Shown here piece after piece: positions 51,601 to 59,906 of a stretch of DNA of 64,000 nt. The notes beneath the pieces are model-generated. The model was not told where the DNA came from and searched no databases. It was given only the letters and a program-made list of their open reading frames with translations. How positions within the stretch are numbered: the stretch's first letter is position 1; each line of letters starts with the position of its first letter. A program made the position numbers and the translations under genes. Source of the DNA: Pseudomonas fluorescens (GTDB lineage Bacteria > Pseudomonadota > Gammaproteobacteria > Pseudomonadales > Pseudomonadaceae); contig NZ_MSDF01000001.1 of the NCBI RefSeq assembly GCF_002022275.1, positions 1 to 64,000 on the forward strand. The letters are read 5' to 3'.

Positions 51601-52796
51601 CCCGCGACCTCACTGGCCATAAACGCATGCATGATGAGCAACACAAACGGCTGATGGAAACCCAGACCAACAGCCATCTCAAGGACGAGTTTTTCGCGGT
51701 GATGTCTCACGAGCTCAAACACCCGTTGAACCTGATCCAGCTCAACGCCGAATTGCTGCGCCGCCTGCCGGCCACCAAGTCAGCGGTCCCGGCCATCAAG
51801 GCCGTTGATACGATCTGCGAGGCCGTCTGCAGCCAGGCACGAATTATTGACGACCTGCTTGACGTGGCAAGGGTGCGGACCGGCAAGCTCAAGCTTAAGA
51901 AACAGCCGGTCGATCTGGCCAAGACGCTTCAGGACGTCTACAACGTGGTGCTCAACGATGGCCACCGTTGCCAAGTGACACTGGATATTTCCCTGGCGCC
52001 GCAGACCACGCTGGTCGTCGATGCCGACCCTACGCGGCTTGAGCAGGTGATTTGGAACCTGGTCAACAACGCACTGAAATTCACCCCGGACGATGGCCGC
52101 GTCCAGTTGGTACTGAGCCGCGTGGATGGGCATGCGCAACTGGACGTCATCGACAGCGGCATCGGGCTCGCCGAGGAAAGCCTGGATAAGATTTTCGACC
52201 TGTTCAGCCAGGCGGAAAACCAGCACCAGACGCATCAGCGTGAGGGTCTCGGGATCGGCTTGTCGCTGGTACGCCAATTGGTTGAGGCCCATGGCGGACA
52301 AGTGAGAGTTCACTCCAAAGGCCTGGGCTTCGGCTGCGCGTTCTCGATGCTGTTGCCCCTGAGCGAGCAGCATGATGACCTGCTACTCATCCCTGAAACC
52401 TCAGATGAGGATAACCGCCTGGGCGGGTTGAAAGTCCTGCTGGTCGATGACTCCCAAGACGTGCTGCTCGTGCTACAGATGCTGCTTGAAATGGAAGGTG
52501 CCGACGTAAAGGCCTTCGGCGATCCGCAATTGGCACTTGAAGCCGCGAACACCGATCGGTACGACCTGATCATTTCAGACATCGGGATGCCGGGCATGGA
52601 CGGCCATGAATTGATGAAAAACCTTCGTAAGCTGGATCACTTATACACGACGCCATCCATTGCACTCACGGGCTATGGCGCCGTGGGCGATCAGAAAAAA
52701 ACCGCAGAGTCAGGCTTTAACCATCATGTCAGCAAGCCGGTGGCTCATGAGTCGCTGATTGAACTGATCAATAGTTTGCGCAGCGCGGGCAATTAA
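48648..52796 (+). CDS. CheB-CheR-PAS-histidine kinase-receiver hybrid protein
   Basis: 1382 residues. CheB methylesterase near 20-205 with the Ser of GIGASAGG (about 32), His in ILHLSPDH and Asp in SGTGSDGA. CheR methyltransferase near 235-490 (RRIERRLQV, SAGCSTGEEAYSLA, CRNLLIYLD, LGSSESAD). A coiled coil (about 680-770), two PAS domains (about 780 and 885), then HisKA with phospho-acceptor His about 1022 in SHELKHPLN, an HATPase domain (NLVNNALKF) and a receiver with Asp about 1311 (ISDIGMPG). No CheB receiver of its own and no chemoreceptor in the neighbourhood. It likely senses a small signal through PAS and controls its own or another receiver; not classical chemotaxis. Confidence 0.95.
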   Translation: MKSAPPRSPNVPQRTDLTPSNLKFPVVGIGASAGGLQAVKAFFEHMPKDCGMAFVVILHLSPDHQSVADKIIQESTRMPVLQVTDTTPIEKNHVYVISPAQHLAMNDGYLAVSPSVREGGSHIAIDLFFRDLADTHKERAFCVILSGTGSDGAVGLSRIKEQGGVTLVQTPEDAEFDGMPLAAIETQMVDLSLPVVEMPQKLLELWRNAQSIILPTADDPEIHTTPPATERDVAVAEQLLLDILIQLRASTGHDFKHYKRATVLRRIERRLQVTAQPDLASYYNFLQAHPEETKALLGDMLIGVTNFFRDREAFEALERDVIPNLVKTLEDSVPHREEVRIWSAGCSTGEEAYSLAMLVAEQLVLDASGAKMQVFATDIDERAISHGRNGVYPEAIITDVPPTRLRQYFSKEKNQHYRVRKEIREKVLFAKHSLMADPPFSQIDLIVCRNLLIYLDREVQRDILQMFHFALRPGGYLFLGSSESADSCLDLFVPVDKRNRIFRVRAGSTSVRRAPTMPRGGYLRPNILPAITETKMPTKVSFAEIHLRALEKAAPPSVIVDVHADILHISEGAGRFLRYVAGEMTRNLLALVHPDLRLDIRTTLFQVQQSGLPVTSRKVQLERGQELFMVDITALPYRDDATESDFVLVTFKETQVDSQQSGESSVNFVENQMMSNLERELQRTKLHLQDTIEQSEVSSEELKASNEEMQAVNEELRSATEELETSKEELQSINEELLTVNYELKTKVEETDKVNDYLTNLIASTDIATVFVDRNMRIRWFTPRATDIFSMLPVDTGRSLMDITHRLNYPEMASDATNVFESLSMIEREISSKDERWYIARLLPYRSSEDHIDGTVLTFIDITKRRLAEEELRLGEERMRLVAESTHDFAIIILDDHGAITDWNTGAELIFGYTKEEVLGAYYDLIFSPEDRTDGVPENELRAAREHGRGEDERWHVRKDGSRFYCSGEVTQLKSDSLRGYVKIARDLTGHKRMHDEQHKRLMETQTNSHLKDEFFAVMSHELKHPLNLIQLNAELLRRLPATKSAVPAIKAVDTICEAVCSQARIIDDLLDVARVRTGKLKLKKQPVDLAKTLQDVYNVVLNDGHRCQVTLDISLAPQTTLVVDADPTRLEQVIWNLVNNALKFTPDDGRVQLVLSRVDGHAQLDVIDSGIGLAEESLDKIFDLFSQAENQHQTHQREGLGIGLSLVRQLVEAHGGQVRVHSKGLGFGCAFSMLLPLSEQHDDLLLIPETSDEDNRLGGLKVLLVDDSQDVLLVLQMLLEMEGADVKAFGDPQLALEAANTDRYDLIISDIGMPGMDGHELMKNLRKLDHLYTTPSIALTGYGAVGDQKKTAESGFNHHVSKPVAHESLIELINSLRSAGN

Positions 52797-52812
52797 GGAC
52801 AGATAATCCACA

Positions 52813-53022
52813 TTATCGTTGCTGGCGTCGCGCCAGCAATGCATACAATTTATTGACACTTTCTTGTAACGCATCTTCGACGCGTTGATCAAGATTGATT
52901 TTTCGGCAGATGGGGCAGCACGGATCATGCCCAATGAATGCCGTATGCGCTTGGCTTTCAAGCGAGGGAAAATACTCCACCTGACAGGCCACACAGTTTT
53001 TTCCCACTTGTTGATGAGACAT
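52813..53022 (-). CDS. Small CxxC zinc-ribbon-like protein
   Basis: 69 residues from the ATG at 53022, preceded by GGAG. Two Cys pairs, NCVACQVEYFPSLES and CCPICRKINLDQ, could bind zinc or iron. The C-terminal half is helical (VEDALQESVNKLYALLARRQ). It is convergent with the hybrid kinase gene. Family not recognised. Confidence 0.6.
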   Translation of the reverse strand: MSHQQVGKNCVACQVEYFPSLESQAHTAFIGHDPCCPICRKINLDQRVEDALQESVNKLYALLARRQQR

Positions 53023-53171
53023 ACACACTCCATCCCTTGACGTCTAGTTCGCATCATTAACAAGCGATATCAATAAGCCTGCCGAGTTTCAAGCCACATC
53101 CTCAAAAATCTTCAAACAAGCGCTTACTTGATTTCACTGTGCCGCTACCTGAAATCCTGCCAGCACACGGC

Positions 53172-53411
53172 TCAATCCGCGCCGTCGTTATCCGGCCTGG
53201 GCACGATGTCGATGCCGGGGGTGCCGTTAGGTGGAGGCTGCGAGTCTTCGTCCGTGCCTTTGCGGTGTTGCGGGTCATCGGGATGATCCCAGTCGGTCGT
53301 GGCGTTCGGATCTTCATCCCGCCCGGCAGTGCCGACGACGAAGCCATCATCATTCGGCTCTTGAGGATTTTCTACTGGGGCGGACTCGGTATTGGACGGG
53401 TCGTTTGTCAT
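53172..53411 (-). CDS. Small acidic disordered protein
   Basis: 79 residues from the ATG at 53411, with GGAGAG upstream. Very rich in Asp, Pro, Asn, Glu and Gly (MTNDPSNTESAPVENPQEPN, DPHNATTDWD-like DPNATTDWDHPDDP), few hydrophobic residues, no signal peptide. It lies alone beside the GCS2 ligase operon. Such short hydrophilic proteins are common in Pseudomonas stress loci; no function is known. Confidence 0.65.
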   Translation of the reverse strand: MTNDPSNTESAPVENPQEPNDDGFVVGTAGRDEDPNATTDWDHPDDPQHRKGTDEDSQPPPNGTPGIDIVPRPDNDGAD

Positions 53412-53506
53412 GGCGAAACTCTCCAATTAATAGCTAACAGCGTATGGATCTGTTTCGAGTCGCTAGCGGTGTCGAAGTGCAACGTAAAAGACGAATGGCA
53501 CGCAGG

Positions 53507-54640
53507 TCAACTCGCCAGAACGATTTGCCCCTCTCGACTCTCTTCCGCCAGCCCATCTACCACGGCCTGCCAGCGCTCCTTGGCAGGCGCCGCGCTTGCC
53601 TCATACCAACCTGACTGCCGCTGAGCGCTGGTGCCATCGCTGAGTATCCTCCGGGCTTGGGTAAACACGCCCTCCTCACCCAACGCGCAGGCAATGGCGC
53701 CAAAGCGTCGCTCTGCCAGCGTCAGCCATTGTTCAAGCGACAGCGCCGGCGTCTCGGGCGCAAGCACAAAGCGCCCCTGGTGCCCCCAGCGCCTGGCTTG
53801 ATTCCGGTTTTCCTTGAGCAGCCAGTGGCACTCGACACTGTATTGACTGCCAGGCGTCGGTAACAGGCAGGCATATTTGACCATCACCCGGAACAGCCCG
53901 GCCAAGGCCAGCGCGTCGCTCAAACGCGGGCATGCGTCGGTCATGCGCAACTCCAGCGTCGGGTAGCTCAAAGAGGGGCGACAACCCCACCAGATATTTG
54001 CGTCGCTGGCCACCGCGCCGGTCCGTTTGAGTAAGCCCAAGTAGTGCTGGAAACCGGGCTCATCCAGCAGGTATTCGGGGATGCCCATACGCGGCCACTC
54101 GTCACACACCACTTGCCGGTAGCTGCAATAGCCACTGAGTTGGCCCTGCCACAACGGCGATGAAACGCTCAGGGCCAGCAGCATCGGCAACCAGGGCAAT
54201 ACCTCGTTCATAACCGCGATGCGATCGACACCTGCCGGGATCTCTGCGTGAACGTGCAGACCGCTGAGCACGCTACGCTGCGCGACGATTCGGAACTCAT
54301 CGAACAACCGCTGGAAATGCGCCTGCGGGGTAGCCCGTTGCGCCTGCCAACCGGCCATTGGGTGCGCGCCGCTGCTGATAAACCCCAGCCCGTGTTCGGC
54401 CAATGCCTGGTTCAGTTCTCGGCGCACGCGGCCCAGGTAGGTGGCAGCGTATACGGCATCGTCAAACACCGGCGATGCCACTTCGACCTGGCCCTGGAAC
54501 ATCTCATAGGAAAAGCCCTCGCCAATTGCCTCGCGACAGGCTGCCAACACCCCCGCCGACGGTTCGGCAAGCAGGCGTCGGCTGCGCAGATCGATGATGA
54601 AATATTCTTCTTCAATGCCAAAGCGCTGTCCGCGGTCCAT
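53507..54640 (-). CDS. GCS2/YbdK-family carboxylate-amine ligase
   Basis: About 377 residues from the ATG at 54640; a GTG at 54646, directly after the upstream stop, is also possible. FGIEEEYFIIDL, GFISSGAHPMAGW, SGLHVHAEIPAG and the late ELRMTDACPRLSDALALAG are the pattern of glutamate-cysteine-ligase type 2 (YbdK) enzymes that join a carboxylate and an amine with ATP. YbdK itself has weak ligase activity of unknown purpose. Here it ends an operon with a methyltransferase and a diiron enzyme, suggesting a small peptide or amino-acid derivative as the product. Confidence 0.88.
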   Translation of the reverse strand: MDRGQRFGIEEEYFIIDLRSRRLLAEPSAGVLAACREAIGEGFSYEMFQGQVEVASPVFDDAVYAATYLGRVRRELNQALAEHGLGFISSGAHPMAGWQAQRATPQAHFQRLFDEFRIVAQRSVLSGLHVHAEIPAGVDRIAVMNEVLPWLPMLLALSVSSPLWQGQLSGYCSYRQVVCDEWPRMGIPEYLLDEPGFQHYLGLLKRTGAVASDANIWWGCRPSLSYPTLELRMTDACPRLSDALALAGLFRVMVKYACLLPTPGSQYSVECHWLLKENRNQARRWGHQGRFVLAPETPALSLEQWLTLAERRFGAIACALGEEGVFTQARRILSDGTSAQRQSGWYEASAAPAKERWQAVVDGLAEESREGQIVLAS

Positions 54641-54646
54641 GGCCAC

Positions 54647-55627
54647 TCAGCTCAGGCGGGTAACGGTCAGCGCCACTGCGGCAATGCGCTCGACCCGCTC
54701 GTAGCCGGGCTTTTCCAACTCTTCGCCGAATACGTCGGGGTCCAGTTCGCGGTAGATCCAGCCAAAGGCGTCGCTGGTCAACACGGCACGGGCGGCCTCA
54801 AGAAACGCATCGCGACCGTCGACCATCGCCACGCCGGTGTAGAGCAACAAGGTGCCGTCGCGCGCCAGGCGCGGCAGCGCTTCACGCAAGATGCGCAACG
54901 ACAGCGCTTCACCCAGTTCGCCGCCGCCGTGGCGGTAGGCCCGCTGTTGACCGTCCTTCATGTAGGGCGGGTTGGCGAGGATCAGATCAAAGCAGCCGTC
55001 GACGCTGTCGAGTACGTCGCTGTGGTACACGCTGACGTTCGGCGTCTCGGCTAGTTCGGCATTGACCGCGCTCAGGCGCAGCGCCCTGGGGTTGATGTCC
55101 ACCGCCAGCACCTCAGCGTCATGCCGTGCGCGCGCCACCAGCAAGGCACCGGCGCCCGAGCCACAGCCGATGTCCACGGCGCGGCGGATCGGCGCAAAGC
55201 GCTCGCGCAGACAGTCATCAATGACGCCGGCAAAACGGTAGGTGTCGGGGCCGAAAAACACCGAGTCTGCGTCCTCGGTTGGAAACGCCGAATGCGCCAA
55301 CAGCAAAGGGCCCAGGGTCGACCAGCGTACCGTGCTGTACCAGCGCCCGTGCGCCTTGACGACAATGCCAGCTTCTTGCAGCTCCCGCCATTCGGCGGGC
55401 TCGAACACCTGCGCATCAAAGGGTCGCGACCAGCCGAAAATCCCGCGCATGTCGCTGGCCGGCGCGTTATCTAAACGGGTAATCACCCCTGTGTGGGTCA
55501 ACGGCGTGGGCGTGATGAAGCGATAGTCATCCGCCTGCAGGCGTCGGCCCAAATGCAGCAGCGCGCGGTCGGCGCGTGATTGGGCCGATGAAATGGGAGA
55601 CGACGAATACAGCAGCGGATCGACCAT
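54647..55627 (-). CDS. Class I SAM methyltransferase (NPPY type)
   Basis: 326 residues. A roughly 130-residue N-terminal domain (SRADRALLHLGRRL, DMRGIFGWSRPFD) precedes the methyltransferase fold with motif I DIGCGSGAGALLVA (about 150), AVDINPRAL, and the NPPYMKDG motif near 220. NPPY marks methylation of a planar nitrogen as in glutamine or base methyltransferases. The stop touches the ligase start; upstream gene ends 19 bases before its start. Substrate unknown. Confidence 0.86.
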   Translation of the reverse strand: MVDPLLYSSSPISSAQSRADRALLHLGRRLQADDYRFITPTPLTHTGVITRLDNAPASDMRGIFGWSRPFDAQVFEPAEWRELQEAGIVVKAHGRWYSTVRWSTLGPLLLAHSAFPTEDADSVFFGPDTYRFAGVIDDCLRERFAPIRRAVDIGCGSGAGALLVARARHDAEVLAVDINPRALRLSAVNAELAETPNVSVYHSDVLDSVDGCFDLILANPPYMKDGQQRAYRHGGGELGEALSLRILREALPRLARDGTLLLYTGVAMVDGRDAFLEAARAVLTSDAFGWIYRELDPDVFGEELEKPGYERVERIAAVALTVTRLS

Positions 55628-55646
55628 GAGTGCATTCCTTTGTCAG

Positions 55647-57020
55647 TCAGCGCAGGCCTGCGCGCAATTGAATAAAACGCCGGGTGGCAAACAAACCAGC
55701 GGGGCGATGATGCCGGTCAGGGCGCAGCCATGGTAGCAACAGAGTTAACTGCTGCTCGCCGCTGCGCAGCGCCAGTGCCTCTTGGAGTGCATGAGCCTCG
55801 GGGTCGTCGGGCGCGTACGCGCTTGACGACACGGGCATCGCCGGGCGTGGGCGCGCACTACGTTTTGCATCGCACCAATCCCCGGCGATCCAGTCGCGCA
55901 GCAATTGTTTTTCATAGCCACTGAACACGCCGAACATGGCAGCCCCCGCGCCGTCAATCAGTTGCCAGAAACGACTGTCTTCAGGGGGCTGGTTCCGCTT
56001 AATCCAGCCCTTGTTCTGCAAGGCCTGCAAGAAATTGCGAACCTGCCCCGGCTGCGCCAACCATTGATTGACAGTCTTGCCTTCAAAGCGGCAGTAATCG
56101 GAATGCATGTGCTGGCCGAATGGACGCTTGCGCTCAAGCATTGCGACCAACTCCTGCTCCAGGTCAAACGCCTGGATCACTGCCGTGGATCCCACGCCCA
56201 GATCGTTCAGCTGGTAACCGCGACATACCCGTTGCCAATATTCGGTCGCATCCATACCCTCGGGCATCAACGCCAGAACCGCTTGAACCGCGCGCCGGGC
56301 ATGGCCGCTGCTGGCGTTGTCGATGGTCACATGAAGACTGAAATAATAGGGGTCGATTCCCAGCTCCGTGAGCTCGTAAGCGCAGATGAGCAGGTGCAGC
56401 GGCAGTTGCTCATAGCCGAGGTTATAGCCGAGGATTTCCGGCATGTGCGCCTGGGCGCTGTGGCCAAGCGCCAACTGGATGGCGCCTTGGTGGAAGTGCT
56501 GATCCTGCCAGTCAAAATCGCCGTCGCAGCCTTGCTCGGCCAACAGGCGTTGGTAAATCGCGACATGGTTCTGTGCCGGTTCGCCATCACCGAGTTCTTC
56601 TAGGTAGGTGGTCAAAAGCCCGTCGTAGCGATAATCGCGCCAGTGCGCAAGTACGCCGTAAAGCCAGGCCCCATCGACGTGTTTGGTCGGCGCCACGCAC
56701 TGCAGGAAATACAGGGCGTGCGCTTTATTTTGAAAATAGCGGCGGTCTTCGCCTTGCTGCCGACCGTGCAGGTACTGCGCGTACTCCTGGGCAACCGCCG
56801 TGCAATTGTGTTCGACCCACTTCATCAGTTGGTCAAGCGACGCGGGCAACGGCGCGCCCTCAACGGGCCCGACAAGTCCCAGCTGCGCCTGCAGGAAATC
56901 CGCTGCCCGCTGCGAAGATTCGGCATCCCATTCGGCAAGCAAATATTGGTACTGGTTACGCAAAGCGCCCTCCCGCTGCCACTGGCTGGATGCATTTTTC
57001 AGGGTTTGAAAGACAGTCAT
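55647..57020 (-). CDS. Heme-oxygenase-like diiron enzyme (iron-containing redox enzyme family)
   Basis: About 457 residues from the ATG at 57020, with AGGAG upstream; the open frame to 57101 is not needed. The C-terminal half has the signature of heme-oxygenase-like diiron oxidases: EELGDGEPAQNHVAIY (Glu and His ligands near 142 and 152), PEILGYNLGYEQ (about 194-205) and SLHVTIDNASSGHA (His230, Asp234, His240). Such enzymes oxidise amino-acid or fatty-acid derived substrates using oxygen. First gene of the three-gene operon. Confidence 0.82.
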   Translation of the reverse strand: MTVFQTLKNASSQWQREGALRNQYQYLLAEWDAESSQRAADFLQAQLGLVGPVEGAPLPASLDQLMKWVEHNCTAVAQEYAQYLHGRQQGEDRRYFQNKAHALYFLQCVAPTKHVDGAWLYGVLAHWRDYRYDGLLTTYLEELGDGEPAQNHVAIYQRLLAEQGCDGDFDWQDQHFHQGAIQLALGHSAQAHMPEILGYNLGYEQLPLHLLICAYELTELGIDPYYFSLHVTIDNASSGHARRAVQAVLALMPEGMDATEYWQRVCRGYQLNDLGVGSTAVIQAFDLEQELVAMLERKRPFGQHMHSDYCRFEGKTVNQWLAQPGQVRNFLQALQNKGWIKRNQPPEDSRFWQLIDGAGAAMFGVFSGYEKQLLRDWIAGDWCDAKRSARPRPAMPVSSSAYAPDDPEAHALQEALALRSGEQQLTLLLPWLRPDRHHRPAGLFATRRFIQLRAGLR

Positions 57021-57306
57021 GAAAAGCTCCTTGGGTGGCTTACCCGGCACATCTGCCAGCGGCCACCGACAGGCAAGTACACGCCGAGCGCAACGGGACA
57101 AAACAGGAAAGCTATGTAACCGGGCAATGCAGGCATGGCAGGCTCCATCCGCATATTTTTATTCGGGCCTCGGCGACTGCCGACACCTATTACGGGGCGT
57201 TTTTTCGCCTCTATTACGAAAGAGCCGCACACTGCGCAAAAAATTCCATCGGCGTGCGCCAGCGCCGGACCAAGTGATGGGGCCGCCCGCGGAGCGTCCA
57301 GTGAGT

Positions 57307-57957
57307 TCAAGGCTTCAAACGCTTTTCATCTTCAGGGCCTGGGGTAACCCGCGCGCCCTTACCGTTTGAATCCGGATTGCGCTCGCCTTCCCTGGACACG
57401 CGCTCATCGTCACTGAGCCCTTGGCCGAGGTCCTTTTCCGGAAGCTGGTCAGGCGCGTCGGCGTCAGGTTGGGTGGTGGTAGATGGCGTGTTCATCGGCA
57501 TAGCCTCCTCTGCTGAATCATAGGGAATGATTGAAATTTTTCCGTTGCGCTCAAGAATCGCGAATTTAATCTGACTCATATCTGTAATGCCCTGTGCGGA
57601 CCGCGACGCTTCAAGGATGTCTTCTTCGTCCAGCCGCGCGTGCTTCAAGCGTTGGTGCAGGGCGCGGCCTTGCTCAACCAAAATTGTCGGGCCGCCGTCG
57701 AGCAGGCGCGAAAACCATCGCGAACGCTGCTTGACCAATGAAAAACCGATGTCGATTGCAATCAGCGTAACGATCACCAGCACCGCATTGACCAACGAGA
57801 AATCATCGCCCAACAACGCCTGTTGTGTGGCCTCGCCAATCACCATCAACAGCACCAAGTCGAACGTGGTGAGTTCCGCCAGGGAGCGCCGGCCAGCGAT
57901 CTTGAACAGCACCATCAGCACTAAGTAAATCGCGGCTGCGCGCAGGACCGAATCCAT
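57307..57957 (-). CDS. DUF421/YetF-family membrane protein with disordered tail
   Basis: 216 residues. N-terminal three-helix domain (about 1-75: LYLVLMVLFKIAGRRSLAEL, LVLLMVIGEATQQALLGDD) then the small DUF421 beta domain (LLDGGPTILVEQGRALHQ, ILERNGKISIIP). The last 70 residues are Pro/Asp/Glu-rich and disordered, longer than in plain YetF. Members lie in the cytoplasmic membrane and are stress-linked in several genera; mechanism unknown. Confidence 0.85.
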   Translation of the reverse strand: MDSVLRAAAIYLVLMVLFKIAGRRSLAELTTFDLVLLMVIGEATQQALLGDDFSLVNAVLVIVTLIAIDIGFSLVKQRSRWFSRLLDGGPTILVEQGRALHQRLKHARLDEEDILEASRSAQGITDMSQIKFAILERNGKISIIPYDSAEEAMPMNTPSTTTQPDADAPDQLPEKDLGQGLSDDERVSREGERNPDSNGKGARVTPGPEDEKRLKP

Positions 57958-57965
57958 GAGAGTCC

Positions 57966-58481
57966 CTAGGGATAAATGAATTGAGAGAAGCGCACGGAGG
58001 CGCCACTGGTTCGCGACACTCGGGTCGCGAATTTGCCTACGCCGTCGCTGCGCAGGGTCATGTACAACGTCGCCTGGCCGTCGCTATCGCTCAGTACCCA
58101 AAGCTTCACGCCCTCATCGGCGGCGCTGGCTTTGAGCGGCTGCGGCTGCAACATTTCGATATTGAAACCGCGTAGCAGCTCGCCATTGATCTCGACTTCA
58201 AGGGGCTCGCGCGCCCGCCCCTGCAGGTGAATGACCAGCCCGCCGGAGGAACCGTTGCGCAGGAACCGCTGGTATTCCACACGCACTCGTCCGTCAGCAC
58301 TGCGCACCTCGCCTTGGCTCAGCGGCCCCTTGGAAAACAGCCCGGCCAACGTCAGCCCTATCAGAACGACCAGCGCATACCAGCCCAGCCGCTCAAAGCG
58401 CCAGACCTTGCGTTGCAAGACCATGTCCTCTCTCACCGGAGCGTTGCGGCTTTGCAGATCGTCAGATTCAGGAGCGTTCAT
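57966..58481 (-). CDS. Unknown single-helix membrane protein
   Basis: 171 residues: short acidic N-terminus, basic stretch (QRKVWRFERLGW), one helix near 33-52 (YALVVLIGLTLAGLF), then a beta-rich periplasmic domain (VRVEYQRFLRNGSSGGLVIH, LWVLSDSDGQATLYMTLRSD). It precedes DUF421 by 8 bases on the same strand, and similar pairs occur in other Pseudomonas genomes by memory. Function unknown; probably the partner of the DUF421 protein. Confidence 0.72.
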   Translation of the reverse strand: MNAPESDDLQSRNAPVREDMVLQRKVWRFERLGWYALVVLIGLTLAGLFSKGPLSQGEVRSADGRVRVEYQRFLRNGSSGGLVIHLQGRAREPLEVEINGELLRGFNIEMLQPQPLKASAADEGVKLWVLSDSDGQATLYMTLRSDGVGKFATRVSRTSGASVRFSQFIYP

Positions 58482-58494
58482 ATCAGGCCCGCAT

Positions 58495-58716
58495 TCAACC
58501 CTTGCTGTGCTCGGGCGAGGACGGCCCCTTAGTTACGCCGCGCGGGCCGGCGACGGCCCATATCGCGGCGCCTAGAAATGGCAATAGCACGACCACGGCG
58601 GTCCAACAGGCCTTGCTACCCGATGCGCTATCGCTTCGCCAGACACTATTGATGATCCACAAGTCGATCAGTATGAGAACAACGGCCAAGCCTATCCAAA
58701 AGTACGTGGTTTGCAT
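58495..58716 (-). CDS. PLDc_N-domain small membrane protein
   Basis: 73 residues with two hydrophobic segments (about 6-24 and 38-56; WTAVVVLLPFLGAAIWAVAGPR). Pattern of the phospholipase-D-nuclease N-terminal domain family: small membrane proteins without catalytic residues. It is the first gene of the minus-strand group with the single-helix protein and DUF421. A good GAGGTG site precedes the ATG. Confidence 0.8.
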   Translation of the reverse strand: MQTTYFWIGLAVVLILIDLWIINSVWRSDSASGSKACWTAVVVLLPFLGAAIWAVAGPRGVTKGPSSPEHSKG

Positions 58717-59275
58717 GATTCACCTCCGGGTTATGCATCTTTAGGTTTCGAATGCACATGCAGGGTTCATTATTTTTATGTGCAAGATCCAAGCGGTAAG
58801 CACGGCCTCGACAACGCCACTAATTCAACATCATCCACACTCAAAACGTTGCACGACGGGGCGTTCTTCAGCGAGCCTTTAATATATTTACGTTTTGTTT
58901 TTACCGTTCATCTTCTTTTCATTAATTTTTTAAGTGAAATTAAAACATATTGGTCCGAGTAGACATTAGGAGCATTAATTCACAACTAGGGAACCGAGAC
59001 TTTATTCCAGATGGATCTCGATTTCGTCGAAATTAACCTCGTAGTCTACGTTGAGTACTCGCAGCTTTAACCAACATGAGCCCTTGACCGATGCCATCAG
59101 CGCCTATAAAAGTTTGGTAGCCGGACACGAGTTAGGATCAAGGTCAGCTTGGAGACAGATGGATGAGCAGCGCATTCCGATATGCTAAAGCTATTCGTAT
59201 AGCACTACCCGACATCATGATCTGGTTTAACGGACTGTTGTCGAGATATCTGCAGCCACAGTCGGTAGCGCATCC
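58717..59275. other. AT-rich gene-poor stretch with dehydrogenase debris
   Basis: 559 bases without an intact gene. An open frame on the plus strand at 58711-58962 has no ribosome site and no family features, so it is not called. Debris resembling the tail of a zinc alcohol dehydrogenase lies near 59068-59120 (HEPLTDAISAYKSL in one frame after a TAG at 59042). The change to AT-rich DNA starts just after the PLDc_N gene. Confidence 0.4.
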
Positions 59276-59689
59276 TTGATCACGCTGAAGCCCGCCGAGA
59301 CAGTCGTACTCTTCGATGGCACCTGCAAACTCTGTAACGGCTGGGCGTGGCTTATCATCCAGCATGACGTAGCACATCGCATCAGGCTGGCCACGGTCCA
59401 GTCAGAACAGGGGCAAGCGTTATTAGCATGGGCAGGACTACCACAGCACGCATTCAACACAATTGTATTAGTCGCTGGTGATCGATTTTATGTGCGATCT
59501 GAGGCCATGTTCCAAATAGTCACGCGTCTGCCCTGGTATTGGCGCTGGGCATTGGTAGCGCGCCTAATTCCTGGGCCATTCCGGGACTGGCTTTACGACA
59601 AAATTGCGATGAATCGCTACCGGATATTTGGAAAGTACAGCTCATCCCGAACGCCAGTCGCCGATCACAAATATCGTTTCTTGAGTTAA
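59276..59689 (+). CDS. DCC-family thiol-disulfide oxidoreductase-like protein (DUF393)
   Basis: 137 residues. Starts at a TTG at 59276; no better start is visible upstream. The DGTCKLCNGW motif with a CxxC is the DCC hallmark, followed by SEAMFQIVTRLPWYWR and RDWLYDKIAMNRYRIFGK, the family end. Believed to act as cytoplasmic thiol-disulfide proteins of unknown substrate. Monocistronic. Confidence 0.8.
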   Translation: MITLKPAETVVLFDGTCKLCNGWAWLIIQHDVAHRIRLATVQSEQGQALLAWAGLPQHAFNTIVLVAGDRFYVRSEAMFQIVTRLPWYWRWALVARLIPGPFRDWLYDKIAMNRYRIFGKYSSSRTPVADHKYRFLS

Positions 59690-59906
59690 GGAAAAGCGGG
59701 GCGAACGCCGTCGTCTAATAAAAGCGCCCTATTAGGTAACTACTGCTAGGCATAGACCAGATCAAAAAATAAGATAAGTCATGGCGACAACAATCGTTAA
59801 AGCTATCAAATTTTCAGGTCAAATCCTTTGGATACCAAGTCGAATAGCTTCGGTCAAACACCTATGAAAGCGCGAACACGTACAACCAGTTGATTAGGTG
59901 ACTTTT

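Noticed and set aside
58711..58962. 83-codon plus frame after the PLDc_N gene
   Set aside because: No ribosome site, overlaps the PLDc_N promoter, and composition fits random AT-rich DNA.
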